Shown piece by piece: positions 1 to 8,455 of a stretch of 53,445 bases of DNA (position 1 is the first letter of the stretch; each line of letters begins with the position of its first letter). The stretch is from positions 1 to 53,445 of the forward strand of contig JAKOVF010000238.1 in the NCBI GenBank assembly GCA_029782225.1. Reading direction: 5' to 3'. The notes beneath the pieces were generated by a model. The model searched no databases, had not been told where the DNA came from, and saw only the letters and a program-made list of their open reading frames with translations. This DNA comes from Chloroflexota bacterium (GTDB lineage: Bacteria > Chloroflexota > Anaerolineae > Anaerolineales > Villigracilaceae). The translations under genes were made by a program, and so were the position numbers.

Positions 1-1
1 T

Positions 2-724
2 GCCGCCATGTCCGCAGTGGATTTGAACAGCGGCGTGCTGGTTGACATCACCGGCATGGAAATGGATGGCGATAAGTTCGTTGCCACGCGTCCGATTTAC
101 GAGGGCAAGGTGCTGGAGAAGACCGTCTGCAATGCCAGGCCGCAGTTCGTGACGATCCGCGCCCGCAACTTCCCTAAACCCGCTCAGGAAGCGGGGCGCA
201 GCGGCTCAATCAACAAAGTCGAAGCCAAAGGCGACGCTCTGACAAAGGTTGAAGGCTACTCGGCTGCCGAGGCTGCAGTGAATTTGGGCGACGCGAGCGT
301 CATTGTCTCCGGTGGGCGCGGTGTGAGCAACAACCCGTCGCTGACTCCCCCCAATGGCATGGATGAAAAGCAAGCCGAGCTCTGGCGCGCGCAGCAGGGC
401 TTTGCACTCGTCACCGATCTCGCCAAACTGCTCGGCGGCGCAGTCGGCGCATCCCGCGCGGCCGTCGACGCAGGCTACATCACCTATGCCCACCAGGTCG
501 GGCAGACCGGCAAAGTCGTCACGCCTGATCTGTACATCGCCTGCGGCATCTCTGGAGCCATCCAGCATTTGGTCGGCATGCGGAATGCAAAGCTCATCGT
601 TGCCATCAACAAGGATGCCGACGCGCCTGTTTTCAAACAGGCGCGCTACGGCGTAGTGGGAGATCTCTTTCAGATTGTCCCCGCGTTGACGGAGGCATTC
701 AAGAAGAAGTTGGGGAAATCGTAA
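2..724 (+). CDS. etfA: Electron transfer flavoprotein alpha subunit (5' truncated by window edge)
   Basis: ETF-alpha pairs with ETF-beta to carry electrons from acyl-CoA and other flavin dehydrogenases to the quinone pool, using one FAD. The frame is open to the first base, so the true start lies upstream; an internal ATG at 8 is probably not the start. The visible 240 codons match the C-terminal FAD domain: a GGRGV segment, a [11 protein letters not shown] loop, QVGQTGKVV, and the [11 protein letters not shown] and AINKDADAP blocks that bind FAD in the family. It ends in KKLGKS, and a clear hairpin terminator follows 25 bases later. Its partner etfB would be expected just upstream, outside the window. 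The family call is firm; only the N-terminal domain is missing from view. Confidence 0.95.
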   Translation, partial: AAMSAVDLNSGVLVDITGMEMDGDKFVATRPIYEGKVLEKTVCNARPQFVTIRARNFPKPAQEAGRSGSINKVEAKGDALTKVEGYSAAEAAVNLGDASVIVSGGRGVSNNPSLTPPNGMDEKQAELWRAQQGFALVTDLAKLLGGAVGASRAAVDAGYITYAHQVGQTGKVVTPDLYIACGISGAIQHLVGMRNAKLIVAINKDADAPVFKQARYGVVGDLFQIVPALTEAFKKKLGKS

Positions 725-748
725 GTGGTAAGTAACGAGTAATGAGAG

Positions 749-784
749 ACCTCCTCGCTGAGTGATTGGCGGGGAGGTTTTGTT
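749..784 (+). terminator. Rho-independent terminator after etfA
   Basis: A 10-bp stem (acctcctcgc at 749-758 pairing with gcggggaggt at 769-778, one G-U pair) is followed directly by tttgtt. It lies 25 bases after the etfA stop and is oriented for the plus strand. Confidence 0.85.
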
Positions 785-810
785 CTGGATGCGTCGCACT
801 CGCGTAATCC

Positions 811-1614
811 TTATTTAACCCCTCTCACTGCCCACGCCCGGGCTACCAGTGGGATTGAGCCATCGGGGGCAAACGGCAAGCCGGAGCGAATCCTTTCCCG
901 CAGTTCGGCACGTCGCTCTTCGCCGAGTGACATGGCATAACTTGGCGCTGGACCCTGCCCGCCTAAGAAAGGCAACCAGTAATCATCGAAATCCTTGAAG
1001 GTGTTTTCTATGTCAATGGGACGGGTCTCGATTTGAGAGAGCCCTGTTTCCTGAAGCAGTTCGGCCAACGCATCTGGATGACAAAGAGGAAAACGCGGCC
1101 CTTCATCAAGCTCGGAGGCGGCTGGGTCAAGGGCAACTGCCGCATCCCAGAAGTGGCGCAAGAACTGCATCTTGTCGGCGTAATCCCAAACGTATAGAGC
1201 CAGGGTTCCACCGGTCCGCAAGGCCTGCTTCATTTCGGAAACCATTTTCCGGGGTTCGGGAACAAAATTCAGAACCAAGCCGGAGACCGCGGCGTCGAAG
1301 GTTGCATCGTCCGTTGGGATAGACTGCGCATCACCGGTTTCAAACTCCACACGCGGATCCTTCACCTTTTCGCGCGCCGTCTTGAGGAAGCCCTCGGAAC
1401 GGTCAATCCCTTTTACTCTTTTTGCGTCGGCTATTTCCAGAATGGTTTGGCTGAGCGCGCCCGTGCCACAGCCCACATCCAGCCACTCGCGACCTTCCGG
1501 TAAAGCAAGCCAATGGATGAATTCTCTTGCAACTTTACGACTCCAGCGCCCAACATACTTCTCATACTTATCCCCGCTTGCCCAAAAATCCTTGGGAGAG
1601 TTTTTGTTTGACAT
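811..1614 (-). CDS. Class I SAM-dependent methyltransferase
   Basis: A 267-residue protein with the class I Rossmann methyltransferase fold. Motif I is WLDVGCGTGALS near residues 41-52, followed by an acidic residue after strand 2 (GIDRS) and a GDAQSIPTDDATFDAAVSG stretch (motifs II and III) typical of UbiE/Methyltransf_11 enzymes. The substrate cannot be read from sequence; a small molecule is more likely than protein or RNA. The ATG at 1614 has GAGG about six bases upstream. It is the second gene of a two-gene unit, six bases after the stop of the 139-residue membrane protein. The methyltransferase call is firm and the substrate unknown. Confidence 0.88.
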   Translation of the reverse strand: MSNKNSPKDFWASGDKYEKYVGRWSRKVAREFIHWLALPEGREWLDVGCGTGALSQTILEIADAKRVKGIDRSEGFLKTAREKVKDPRVEFETGDAQSIPTDDATFDAAVSGLVLNFVPEPRKMVSEMKQALRTGGTLALYVWDYADKMQFLRHFWDAAVALDPAASELDEGPRFPLCHPDALAELLQETGLSQIETRPIDIENTFKDFDDYWLPFLGGQGPAPSYAMSLGEERRAELRERIRSGLPFAPDGSIPLVARAWAVRGVK

Positions 1615-1620
1615 AATGCC

Positions 1621-2040
1621 TCAACCCGTTTGTGCTTTCGGCCTGACCAGTCGCGCCCCGATGATCGCTGCAATGAGTGTCAGGAAAAGCACCCCTGCCG
1701 CACCACAAATCCCTGCAACGGTGAATGAGGCGCCAATCCCTTTGAGGGCGACCTCTTCATTCGGGAAGGTCTTTTGCGAACCGTCTTGATAGGTGCAGGT
1801 CAACTCAGTATAGTGACCTGTCCCGCCACTGGGATTGGTCGAATCGATGGGCGCACTGCCATAGTCATTGTAGGAATGATCCACGGATTCCGGACAAAGT
1901 ACATAAGCAGTGAGCTGGTCAAAGACAGCAGGCACTCCAATGATCATCGCGCCGCCCACGGGAACAACGAAGAATAACCAACCGCCACCAATCACTAACA
2001 TAATGAGTGTACCTAAACAGGATCCCTGCCAGCGTTTCAT
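1621..2040 (-). CDS. Small two-helix membrane protein, unknown
   Basis: A 139-residue protein of no recognised family. A hydrophobic segment near residues 10-38 and another near residues 105-130 flank an extracytoplasmic loop. The loop contains two cysteines (YVLCPESVD and ELTCTYQDGS) that could form a disulphide. It ends RLVRPKAQTG, a basic tail expected on the cytoplasmic side. The start at 2040 is supported by an ideal AGGAGGT Shine-Dalgarno six bases upstream. It precedes the methyltransferase in the same unit, but nothing indicates a joint function. Confidence 0.7.
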   Translation of the reverse strand: MKRWQGSCLGTLIMLVIGGGWLFFVVPVGGAMIIGVPAVFDQLTAYVLCPESVDHSYNDYGSAPIDSTNPSGGTGHYTELTCTYQDGSQKTFPNEEVALKGIGASFTVAGICGAAGVLFLTLIAAIIGARLVRPKAQTG

Positions 2041-2229
2041 CAGACCTCCTAAATTTTGGATGATTTTACTCTGATTTACTTGGCATTCTATCAGCCTTTT
2101 GTCAGGAGAATCTGTCAGAGGGGGATTCGTAAAGGAGGCCCGCCAACTCCAAGTCCAGAAAGGAGCGAGAAATTCTTCTGGGAAAGTTCAAGCCCTCATA
2201 AGAATCATTAAGAATAATCCCCCAAATTC

Positions 2230-2257
2230 TTGACAAAATCAAAAATATATTTATAAT
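2230..2257 (+). promoter_or_regulatory. Sigma-70-type promoter of the first MFS gene
   Basis: TTGACA at 2230-2235 and TATAAT at 2252-2257 are separated by 16 bases in an AT-rich stretch. Transcription would give a leader of roughly 60 bases before the ATG at 2322, which has GAGG five bases upstream. Nothing else is seen in the 281-base gap 2041-2321. Confidence 0.75.
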
Positions 2258-2321
2258 TCAAATATTCCAGCAGTGAAATATCAAGATTTCTAATCTCTCC
2301 ATCAATAAAATTGAGGCTGAA

Positions 2322-3617
2322 ATGGAAAATCCGGATCAAACCGTCCCTCCCAATTGGGCAGTCCGTTTCTTTACAATCTTTACCGGCCAGGCTTTTTCGC
2401 TCTTTGGCTCGGCGCTCGTCCAATTTGCGCTGGTATGGTACTTGACGCAGAAGACCGGTTCCGCCACGGTACTGGCAACTGCATCGTTGTTTGCCATGCT
2501 GCCGCAGATTCTGCTGGGACCCATTGCAGGCACGGTGATAGACCGCGGCAACCGGCGGATCATCATGATCGTGTCCGATGCTTCCATTGCCCTGTTCACG
2601 CTGCTACTCATCTATCTCTTCTGGTCGGGAAAAGTGCAGATCTGGCACATTTATCTGATCATGGCTGTTCGCTCCCTGGGAGGCGCATTCCATTACCCGG
2701 CGATGGCCGCCTCCACAACTTTGATGGTGCCAAAGGAACACCTTTCACGTGTGGCAGGCGCAAACCAGACCATGCAGGGATTGGTGAGCATTGTGGCTCC
2801 GCCCGCAGGTGCATTGCTCGTGGCCGTGATGGCAACGCAAAATATGCTGATGATCGACGTGGTCACCGCGATCATGGGGATCACTCCCCTGCTGTTCTTC
2901 TCCATCCCCCAGCCCAGGCAGGAGGAACATCTCGCAGGGGCGCCTCGCAGAAGTTTCGTGCAGGATATGGGTGCGGGGTTTAAATATATGATTTCGTGGC
3001 CCGGCTTGTTGATGTTGGGACTTATCGCCACCACCCTGAACTTCCTGCTGGCACCTGCGAGTGCGTTGATGCCCCTGCTGGTGACAAAATACTTCAAACT
3101 CGGCGCGCTTCAACTCGGGAGTCTCGATTCGTTCTTCGGCGTAGGCATGATCGCCGGCGGGATCACGCTCAGCGTGTGGGGCGGGTTTCGGAAGAAGATC
3201 CTCACCTCCCTGACAGGCATCATTCTCTTCAGCTTTGCCATTCTGGCCATTGCAGCAGCCCCCGCCAATAAGTTCTGGATTGTGATCGTCGCCCAGTTCG
3301 TCTTTGGTTTTATGATGCCAATGGTGAACGGACCGATCCATGCCCTGTTCCAATCATTGATCGAACCGGGAATGCAGGGACGTGTGCTATCCCTGGTCAG
3401 CAGTGTGGCGCAGGCGATGATGCCGCTCAGTCTCCTTGTGGCCGGGCCGTTTACGGATGCCACAAGTTACCAGGCCTGGTTCTGGGTAGCCGGCGTGCTG
3501 AACTTAGTAATCGGGCTTGGAAGTTTCCTGATCCCGGCCATCCTTAATATTGAGAGCAACCATAAGCATACACACCCCGTGGAGGCAACGGTCAGCGATG
3601 CCGCGGCGTTCGACTGA
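2322..3617 (+). CDS. MFS exporter, EntS/MFS_3-like
   Basis: A 431-residue polytopic membrane protein with about twelve hydrophobic segments. The N-terminal half carries the MFS loop 2-3 signature in the form GTVIDRGNRR (residues about 74-83), and TGQAFSLFGSALVQFALVWYL resembles the first helix of EntS/MefA-type exporters. This family usually exports siderophores, macrolides or other amphiphiles; the substrate here cannot be predicted. It has its own promoter (2230-2257). Its stop lies just ahead of the tRNA-Ser -10 box, so the tRNA promoter overlaps the gene's 3' end. The transporter at 16040-17407 is a related paralogue. Confidence 0.88.
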   Translation: MENPDQTVPPNWAVRFFTIFTGQAFSLFGSALVQFALVWYLTQKTGSATVLATASLFAMLPQILLGPIAGTVIDRGNRRIIMIVSDASIALFTLLLIYLFWSGKVQIWHIYLIMAVRSLGGAFHYPAMAASTTLMVPKEHLSRVAGANQTMQGLVSIVAPPAGALLVAVMATQNMLMIDVVTAIMGITPLLFFSIPQPRQEEHLAGAPRRSFVQDMGAGFKYMISWPGLLMLGLIATTLNFLLAPASALMPLLVTKYFKLGALQLGSLDSFFGVGMIAGGITLSVWGGFRKKILTSLTGIILFSFAILAIAAAPANKFWIVIVAQFVFGFMMPMVNGPIHALFQSLIEPGMQGRVLSLVSSVAQAMMPLSLLVAGPFTDATSYQAWFWVAGVLNLVIGLGSFLIPAILNIESNHKHTHPVEATVSDAAAFD

Positions 3618-3634
3618 CCATTAAAGCGCTGTGG

Positions 3635-3640
3635 TATAAT
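3635..3640 (+). promoter_or_regulatory. -10 element of the tRNA-Ser gene
   Basis: A perfect TATAAT lies 14 bases before the first base of tRNA-Ser. A poor -35 (ctgacc, 3614-3619, 15-base spacer) would overlap the MFS stop codon. Confidence 0.6.
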
Positions 3641-3654
3641 TCGCCAGCTTGAAC

Positions 3655-3744
3655 GGAGAGGTCGCGTAGTCTGGCTTAGCGCGCACGCTTGGAAAGCGTG
3701 TAACCCACAAAGGTTCGCGGGTTCGAATCCCGCCCTCTCCGCCA
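3655..3744 (+). tRNA. tRNA-Ser(GGA)
   Basis: A 90-base class II tRNA. The acceptor stem is GGAGAGG (3655-3661) with CCTCTCC (3734-3740), then discriminator G and an encoded CCA (3742-3744). The anticodon stem cacgc/gcgtg (3684-3688/3696-3700) encloses loop ttGGAaa, so the anticodon is GGA (3691-3693), reading UCC/UCU. A long variable arm and the T loop GGTTCGAATCC follow. The last part of this gene is repeated twice downstream (see the repeat feature). Confidence 0.97.
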
Positions 3745-3748
3745 TAGA

Positions 3749-3773
3749 AGTCCCTCGTCATGAGGGACTTTTT
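3749..3773 (+). terminator. Terminator of tRNA-Ser
   Basis: An 8-bp perfect stem (agtccctc / gagggact, 5-base loop) is followed by TTTT at 3770-3773. A second copy is at 3837-3860 as part of the tandem repeat. Confidence 0.85.
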
Positions 3774-3836
3774 GTTGTAGGTTCACGGGCCTCCATTAAG
3801 GAGATGATATTCGAATCCCGCCCTCTCCGCCATAGA

Positions 3837-3860
3837 AGTCCCTCGTCATGAGGGACTTTT
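3837..3860 (+). terminator. Duplicated copy of the tRNA-Ser terminator
   Basis: Same stem-loop as at 3749-3773, carried within the second partial tRNA copy. It is probably non-functional because a terminator precedes it. Confidence 0.6.
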
Positions 3861-4028
3861 GTTGTAGGTTCACGGATCCCATTGAGGGATGATATCCCCA
3901 CGGGGGCGCTGTTCGAATCCTGCATTCTCCGCCAGCAAGTCCGTGACGGGAGAATTGTTTTCGAAGCTTCCGCGATTCAAGCGTAACTGAAAGGGTAATA
4001 TAGTGAGTTTCCGTTCCATAGGATAGAC

Positions 4029-4063
4029 AAAAGGGAGCGCCCCTGGGAGGGGCGTTCCCTTTT
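4029..4063. terminator. Bidirectional terminator between the tRNA repeats and the act operon
   Basis: A roughly 15-bp stem (4029-4044 with 4048-4063, one G-U pair) is flanked by A-runs on one side and T-runs on the other, so it can act on both strands. It lies 27 bases beyond the stop of the last act gene. The 472-base gap 3618-4089 otherwise holds only the tRNA and its repeats. Confidence 0.85.
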
Positions 4064-4089
4064 CTGCTTCCAGTTCAGAGTATGTTGTT

Positions 4090-5124
4090 CTACGGATTCA
4101 AGCTGATGACATAGGCGATCAAATCAGCGATCTGCTGTTGATTCAATGTTCCCGAATCACCCCACGCAGGCATTTTGATGACGGGATCCGGCCCGGCCGG
4201 TGTTGAGCCATGCTGGATGAAAAGATCAACATTGGTCGCGAAGGTCTGGTAGTTTGGATCCTTCAGCGTCGGGTCAATTGGATTCAAGACCGGGACACTA
4301 CCATCGTCCGATCCAGGGTTTGGAACTCCAGCCGCTCCCTGGCTGCCATGACACGGCGCACAATTCGTGGCAAAAATTTGAGCGCCAGATTGTGCATCGC
4401 CTGTCATGGTGACAGCAGCCCCGGGGCCGCCGGGGTTCGAGGGTCGGGCAATTTCCACCCCCGGAGTCGCCTCTGGTGTTCCAGCAGCGCTTGCTTCTGA
4501 TGTAGATTTCCCGGCAAAGATGACTGCGCTGCCAACAGCTGATGCCTGTGGATGACCCGTGATTTCCGGTCCCGAAACAAGCGTCTCATAAAGCTTGGAG
4601 TTCTGCCAATCTCCGCCGCCAAGAATATCATTACCCTTGGCATCGGCGGCTTGGCGCTGTGAGCCAGCGGTAATTCCAGCGTAGGTTGTCAGATCCAGAT
4701 TCGCGGCGGAAGTCTTTCCAAGGTCCGGTGAGTGACATGAATCGCACGAAGCGGCGCCAGAGTACCAGATGTTAGCTTCGGCAAAAAGGGGATGAACATC
4801 CTGGCTGAAATTGCCTTCACAGGCATTTCCGTTCACATCGTTGAACGTGAATGTCTTCGTGTCCGACGCGCCAGCGGTCACCCAGGCCTCAAGCAAATCC
4901 ACGGCTCTCACCTGGCATTTCCCGGAAGTATCCTGGTTTACGAACGCAGGAATGGGCGCGTGACCCACTGTGGGAATCGGGGTCCGTTCCACCAATGGTT
5001 TTCCTTGATTGCAGGTGAACGAAAATCCACAGGCATTGATGAATATGAAGCTGATCCAGATCAGCACCCCAACCACAAATACCAGAACCGTCGTGTAGAT
5101 TACCTTACGAACATCATCAGTCAT
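4090..5124 (-). CDS. Membrane-anchored diheme cytochrome c at the end of the act operon
   Basis: A 344-residue protein with one N-terminal membrane helix (residues about 9-31) and a large exported part holding two CxxCH heme sites: CDSCH near residue 127 and CAPCH near residue 256. A Pro/Ala/Gly-rich linker (about 195-240) separates them. The C-terminal domain looks like a class I cytochrome c, with probable axial Met in KMPAWGD. The domain around the first site is not recognised. It is the last gene of the alternative complex III operon, 16 bases after actE, where actF or an electron acceptor might be expected. It probably passes electrons from the complex to an oxidase; that role is inferred from position. 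Confidence 0.8.
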   Translation of the reverse strand: MTDDVRKVIYTTVLVFVVGVLIWISFIFINACGFSFTCNQGKPLVERTPIPTVGHAPIPAFVNQDTSGKCQVRAVDLLEAWVTAGASDTKTFTFNDVNGNACEGNFSQDVHPLFAEANIWYSGAASCDSCHSPDLGKTSAANLDLTTYAGITAGSQRQAADAKGNDILGGGDWQNSKLYETLVSGPEITGHPQASAVGSAVIFAGKSTSEASAAGTPEATPGVEIARPSNPGGPGAAVTMTGDAQSGAQIFATNCAPCHGSQGAAGVPNPGSDDGSVPVLNPIDPTLKDPNYQTFATNVDLFIQHGSTPAGPDPVIKMPAWGDSGTLNQQQIADLIAYVISLNP

Positions 5125-5140
5125 ATGGAGTCCTCCCCGT

Positions 5141-5710
5141 CTACTGTCCCGGCGCTTTCAGCGTGCGGACGTAATTGACCAGGTCCCAGCGATCTGCCAC
5201 GCTGAGGTTTTCACGCAGAGGCGGCATGGCGCTGGAGAACTTGACATCAGGGAACAGGGAATCTTTCGGGTTATAGAGGCCATTCGAAATGATCAGGAAA
5301 ATTGTTCCATCATCCTTGCTCTGCACCAGTTGACTGGTCAGGTCGGCGGGCTTTTTATTGACCAGAAAGCCAGCGACTGTCCCATTGCCGGTACCGGTAT
5401 CGCCGTGACACATTTTGCAATTGATCGCAAAGAGCTTTGCCCCGCGTGCAATCGACGCCTCATCCGCGGGAACAGGATTTGCGGGTGCGCCCTCTCCCGG
5501 AATATAGGCTGGACCTTCGATCGGGATCGACCGCGCCGGGACAGGCAATGGCTGTTCCATATTTCCATAGGATGGCTGAAGTTCCATAAAGCTCATCCAG
5601 TCGATTTTGATGATGTCATAGGAAAACACCATCAGAACGCCAAAAAGGACCAGCACGACCGCGAAGATCGCTGCCAGGCGCTTTAGAATGACACTCAGAC
5701 TGGTACTCAT
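5141..5710 (-). CDS. actE: Alternative complex III subunit ActE (monoheme cytochrome c)
   Basis: A 189-residue protein with an N-terminal membrane anchor (residues about 9-30) and one heme c site, CKMCHGDTGTGNG, near residue 97. The probable axial methionine lies in SSAMPPLRENL, followed by the WDLVNYVRTL C-terminal helix of class I cytochromes c. In alternative complex III, ActE is the mobile or docked monoheme cytochrome that delivers electrons onward. Its start overlaps the actD stop by four bases (ATGA), indicating translational coupling. The assignment rests on operon order as much as on sequence. Confidence 0.88.
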   Translation of the reverse strand: MSTSLSVILKRLAAIFAVVLVLFGVLMVFSYDIIKIDWMSFMELQPSYGNMEQPLPVPARSIPIEGPAYIPGEGAPANPVPADEASIARGAKLFAINCKMCHGDTGTGNGTVAGFLVNKKPADLTSQLVQSKDDGTIFLIISNGLYNPKDSLFPDVKFSSAMPPLRENLSVADRWDLVNYVRTLKAPGQ

Positions 5711-6237
5711 AGGTGACGAGCCTCCGCCGGAGCGACAGATTCGGCCCCCGCATTTTTCATGGCATCAATGAACTTTTGTTGATCCTCGGTCGGATAACTG
5801 AACAGGATCGCGATCCTGCCATCACTGATCTCGGGCACATATTGCATCGGCGTGTAAGCCGGAAATCCGCTATCCACAAACAGGCCAAGGAAGGAAAAGC
5901 CCATCAGCCCCAGCATGGTCATTTCAAAGGTCACGATCCAGCCCATTGGAACCGGAAAAATAGGTTGTCCTCCAACAGGCAACGGATAGAGATAAGGTGT
6001 GCCATAGGCCAGGAAAATTCCGAGGGCCATTCCGAGGGCCGCACCCAAAAATCCAATGCGCGGGACGTTTGTCAGCGCACCGGGGCGGCCGAGGACACGC
6101 CCCTGAATCGGGATTCCCGATATTACATTAATCCGATCATCAGTCAGACCCAATTCATGCAATTTCTCGACCGCGTTGGCAGCGGGATCAACATCTTCAA
6201 AGACAGCCAGTAATGTACTTGTAGTGGGTTCAGGCAT
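5707..6237 (-). CDS. actD: Alternative complex III subunit ActD (DUF3341 membrane protein)
   Basis: A 176-residue protein with the DUF3341 layout. A short N-terminal domain starting TTSTLLAVFEDVDPAANAV (perhaps ferredoxin-like) is followed by two membrane helices (about 63-80 and 103-122), a conserved GFPAYTPMQYVPEISDGRIA stretch, and a small C-terminal domain. ActD is a non-redox scaffold subunit of alternative complex III. It sits between actC and actE, as in described act operons, and overlaps actE by four bases. Confidence 0.9.
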   Translation of the reverse strand: MPEPTTSTLLAVFEDVDPAANAVEKLHELGLTDDRINVISGIPIQGRVLGRPGALTNVPRIGFLGAALGMALGIFLAYGTPYLYPLPVGGQPIFPVPMGWIVTFEMTMLGLMGFSFLGLFVDSGFPAYTPMQYVPEISDGRIAILFSYPTEDQQKFIDAMKNAGAESVAPAEARHL

Positions 6238-6251
6238 ATCTTGCCTCCTCT

Positions 6252-7682
6252 CTACTCAAGCTCGCTGAGAGTTGGGACTTCAGCCCTGCCTATTCTGCGA
6301 AGCATATGGACCTCCTGGCCCTCCTGGACCTCCCACACAGGCACAAGGGGAATGATTCGTGAAGCCAGCATATAAAGCAGGATGAAGAGGGAAATGGTGC
6401 CGATCGTAAGGAAGACCTCAACACGGGGGAAGTAGAGTCGCCAGGTAAAAGGCATGCGGTTGATGCTGAGCCCCTCCGGAATAATGATGTAACGCTCCAG
6501 CCACATGCCGACATTAATCAGTATGCCCGTGATCGCCAGCAGCCAGGGTGTTTGACGCCATTTTTTGTTCCAGAGGATCAACCATGGCACTGCCACATTG
6601 CAGAAGAGCATGATATACCAAAGGGGTGCCAGTGGACCTTTCTCAGCAAATTCCTGAACGAGCTTGTTCCACTTGTCACCGCCATACCAGGGAACCAGGT
6701 AATCATTGAAATAGAAATAGGCCCACGCCATCGAGACCAATAGCATCAACATACCAATGGTATTGAAGTGTTCCGCGCGGATAAAGTACTTCATGTTCTT
6801 CATCGTGGTATGGATGAAGAACAATACAATCGCTACCGCCGCCATACCCGAGTGCAAAGCCCCAATAACGAAGTACGGGCCAAAGACGGTAGAAGACCAG
6901 CCCGGCCTCATCGCCATCGCAAAGTCCCACGACACGATGGTATGCACAGAGAACATGACCGGGATGATCGCGAAAGCGAAGATGTTCATGGCGGTCGTCA
7001 AGTTCTTCCACTCGCCTTCTGTCCCGCGGAAGCCGAGGGACAGAGTACGATAAAAGATCTTTCGCCAACCTGTTGATCGGTCGCGCGCCATCGCCAGGTC
7101 CGGAATGAGCGGCAGGAACAAGTACATCGTACTGCACAGCAGATAGGTATTGATCGCCAGGAAGTCCCACATCAACGGTGAATGGAAATTCGGCCAGACG
7201 CCGCGTTCATTCGGATAAGGAAACAGCCAATAAGACAGCCAGACACGACCCATATGCATGAAGATACTTGCACCGGCCTGGACCAGACCGAAGGTGGTCA
7301 TCAATTCGGCTGCCCTCGTAAAGGGACGGCGTGATTCGATTTTCAGAACGCGCAGGATGGCTGAAATAAACGTACCCGCGTGACTGATACCGATCCAGAA
7401 CACGGTATTGGCGAGGAAGATTCCCCAGTACACGGGTCTATTAACGCCAGCCACTCCAAGGCCATTCGCAATCATATATCCCCAAGCGATAAAGAAACAC
7501 GTCAACACAAGAAAAGCCAAAAATCCGGCCACGGTCCAGAACTTCCAACTGGTCGTGTGCATGGAGTCCATGACCATGGCATTCATCTCGCCGCGCGGGA
7601 GCGGGTCATGCATTAAATGTTCACGTGGGTCTTCGTGTTCCTCCTCGCGGCGGCGTCCGAGTGATCCAGCAATTGTAGCCAT
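6252..7682 (-). CDS. actC: Alternative complex III subunit ActC (NrfD-like quinol-binding membrane protein)
   Basis: A 476-residue polytopic protein with about ten membrane helices, of the NrfD/PsrC family. In alternative complex III, ActC holds the quinol oxidation site and pairs with ActB on the outer face. Recognisable stretches include HAGTFISAILRV (helix 3 region), GWSSTVFGPYFVIGALHSG, and the C-terminal helices followed by PLVPVWEVQEGQEVH. It starts four bases after actB2. Only one NrfD-like gene is present in the operon; the second one (actF) found in characterised complexes is missing here. Confidence 0.93.
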   Translation of the reverse strand: MATIAGSLGRRREEEHEDPREHLMHDPLPRGEMNAMVMDSMHTTSWKFWTVAGFLAFLVLTCFFIAWGYMIANGLGVAGVNRPVYWGIFLANTVFWIGISHAGTFISAILRVLKIESRRPFTRAAELMTTFGLVQAGASIFMHMGRVWLSYWLFPYPNERGVWPNFHSPLMWDFLAINTYLLCSTMYLFLPLIPDLAMARDRSTGWRKIFYRTLSLGFRGTEGEWKNLTTAMNIFAFAIIPVMFSVHTIVSWDFAMAMRPGWSSTVFGPYFVIGALHSGMAAVAIVLFFIHTTMKNMKYFIRAEHFNTIGMLMLLVSMAWAYFYFNDYLVPWYGGDKWNKLVQEFAEKGPLAPLWYIMLFCNVAVPWLILWNKKWRQTPWLLAITGILINVGMWLERYIIIPEGLSINRMPFTWRLYFPRVEVFLTIGTISLFILLYMLASRIIPLVPVWEVQEGQEVHMLRRIGRAEVPTLSELE

Positions 7683-7686
7683 GCGT

Positions 7687-8445
7687 CTACCCTTCTCTCA
7701 GATATGTGATACGCGGTGATATTCCGAGTTCTTCGTGCATGTTATAGCCATGAGGGCTATGCGCCGCCTTGCTGACTGCACTCTCAGGATCATCGATCCG
7801 TCCAAAAGTGATCGCACTGGCGGGACAAGCCTGGGCACAGGCCGACGTAAATTCACCATCGATGATCTCGCGGTTTTCGGATTTGGCCTTGTCCTCCGCT
7901 TTGTGGATGCGCTGTATACAGAAGGTACATTTTTCCATGACGCCACGGCGGCGCACCGTAACATCCGGATTGAGATGGTTTTGCAGCATCGTTAACGCAG
8001 GGTTTTTTCTGTCATCCTGATAATCACGCCAGTTGAACACACGCACCTGGTAAGGGCAGTTGTTCGCACAGTAACGTGTTCCTACACAGCGGTTGTAAAC
8101 TTGCAGGTTCAAGTCTTCTGACGCACTGTGCACCGCAGCAAACACCGGGCAAACCGGCTCGCAAGGCGCACGCCCACACTGCTGACATAACATTGGCTGA
8201 TAGGGTGTCATCTTGACCTCTGGATACTCGCCCTCCCAAAAGCGTTCTGTGCGGATCCAGTGCATGGAGCGCCCGTAAGCCGCGTCGTCCTCGCCAACAA
8301 CCGGCACATTGTTTTCCATGGAACAGGCGGCCACACAGGCCTGGCAGCCCGTGCAGAGGTCCTGATCGATCACCATCCCCCACTTGCCGCCCAGTTCCTG
8401 TTCAGATTGATTCGTGAATACAGGTAGTTCCAAGTCGCTTGACAT
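7687..8445 (-). CDS. actB2: Alternative complex III iron-sulfur subunit, separate B2 module
   Basis: A 252-residue ferredoxin-like protein of the NrfC/PsrB type. Four cysteine-rich motifs are visible: CTGCQACVAAC, CQQCGRAPCEPVCP, CVGTRYCANNCP and CTFCIQR with CAQACP further on, enough for four Fe-S clusters. In most described complexes this is the C-terminal half of a fused ActB; here it is its own gene directly behind the molybdopterin-type half. I chose ATG 8445 rather than an upstream in-frame codon at 8490 because AGGAGAG lies six bases upstream and the longer start would overlap the previous gene. It links ActC to ActA electronically. Confidence 0.92.
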   Translation of the reverse strand: MSSDLELPVFTNQSEQELGGKWGMVIDQDLCTGCQACVAACSMENNVPVVGEDDAAYGRSMHWIRTERFWEGEYPEVKMTPYQPMLCQQCGRAPCEPVCPVFAAVHSASEDLNLQVYNRCVGTRYCANNCPYQVRVFNWRDYQDDRKNPALTMLQNHLNPDVTVRRRGVMEKCTFCIQRIHKAEDKAKSENREIIDGEFTSACAQACPASAITFGRIDDPESAVSKAAHSPHGYNMHEELGISPRITYLREG

Positions 8446-8455
8446 CACATCTCTC

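Larger units (their letters stand above)
3722..3968 (+). repeat. Tandem partial copies of the tRNA-Ser 3' end plus terminator
   Basis: The T-arm/acceptor 3' half of tRNA-Ser with its downstream hairpin and the following GTTGTAGGTTCACGG (3722-3788) recurs almost exactly at 3810-3875, with one T fewer in the T-run. A third, diverged copy starts at 3912 (GTTCGAATCCTGCATTCTCC). The interval also carries related ends (CTCCATTAAGGAGATGATA and ATCCCATTGAGGGATGATA). Only the first copy belongs to a complete tRNA. Triplicated tRNA 3' ends are the usual footprint of site-specific integration at a tRNA, although slipped duplication of an 88-bp unit would also produce this. Confidence 0.85.

Noticed and set aside
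3810..3968. Second and third tRNA-Ser genes
   Set aside because: Only the T arm, acceptor 3' half and terminator are present; no 5' half or anticodon arm precedes either copy.
3722..3968. CRISPR-like array
   Set aside because: The units are long (about 88 bp), clearly derived from a tRNA, few in number and with no spacer pattern or cas genes.
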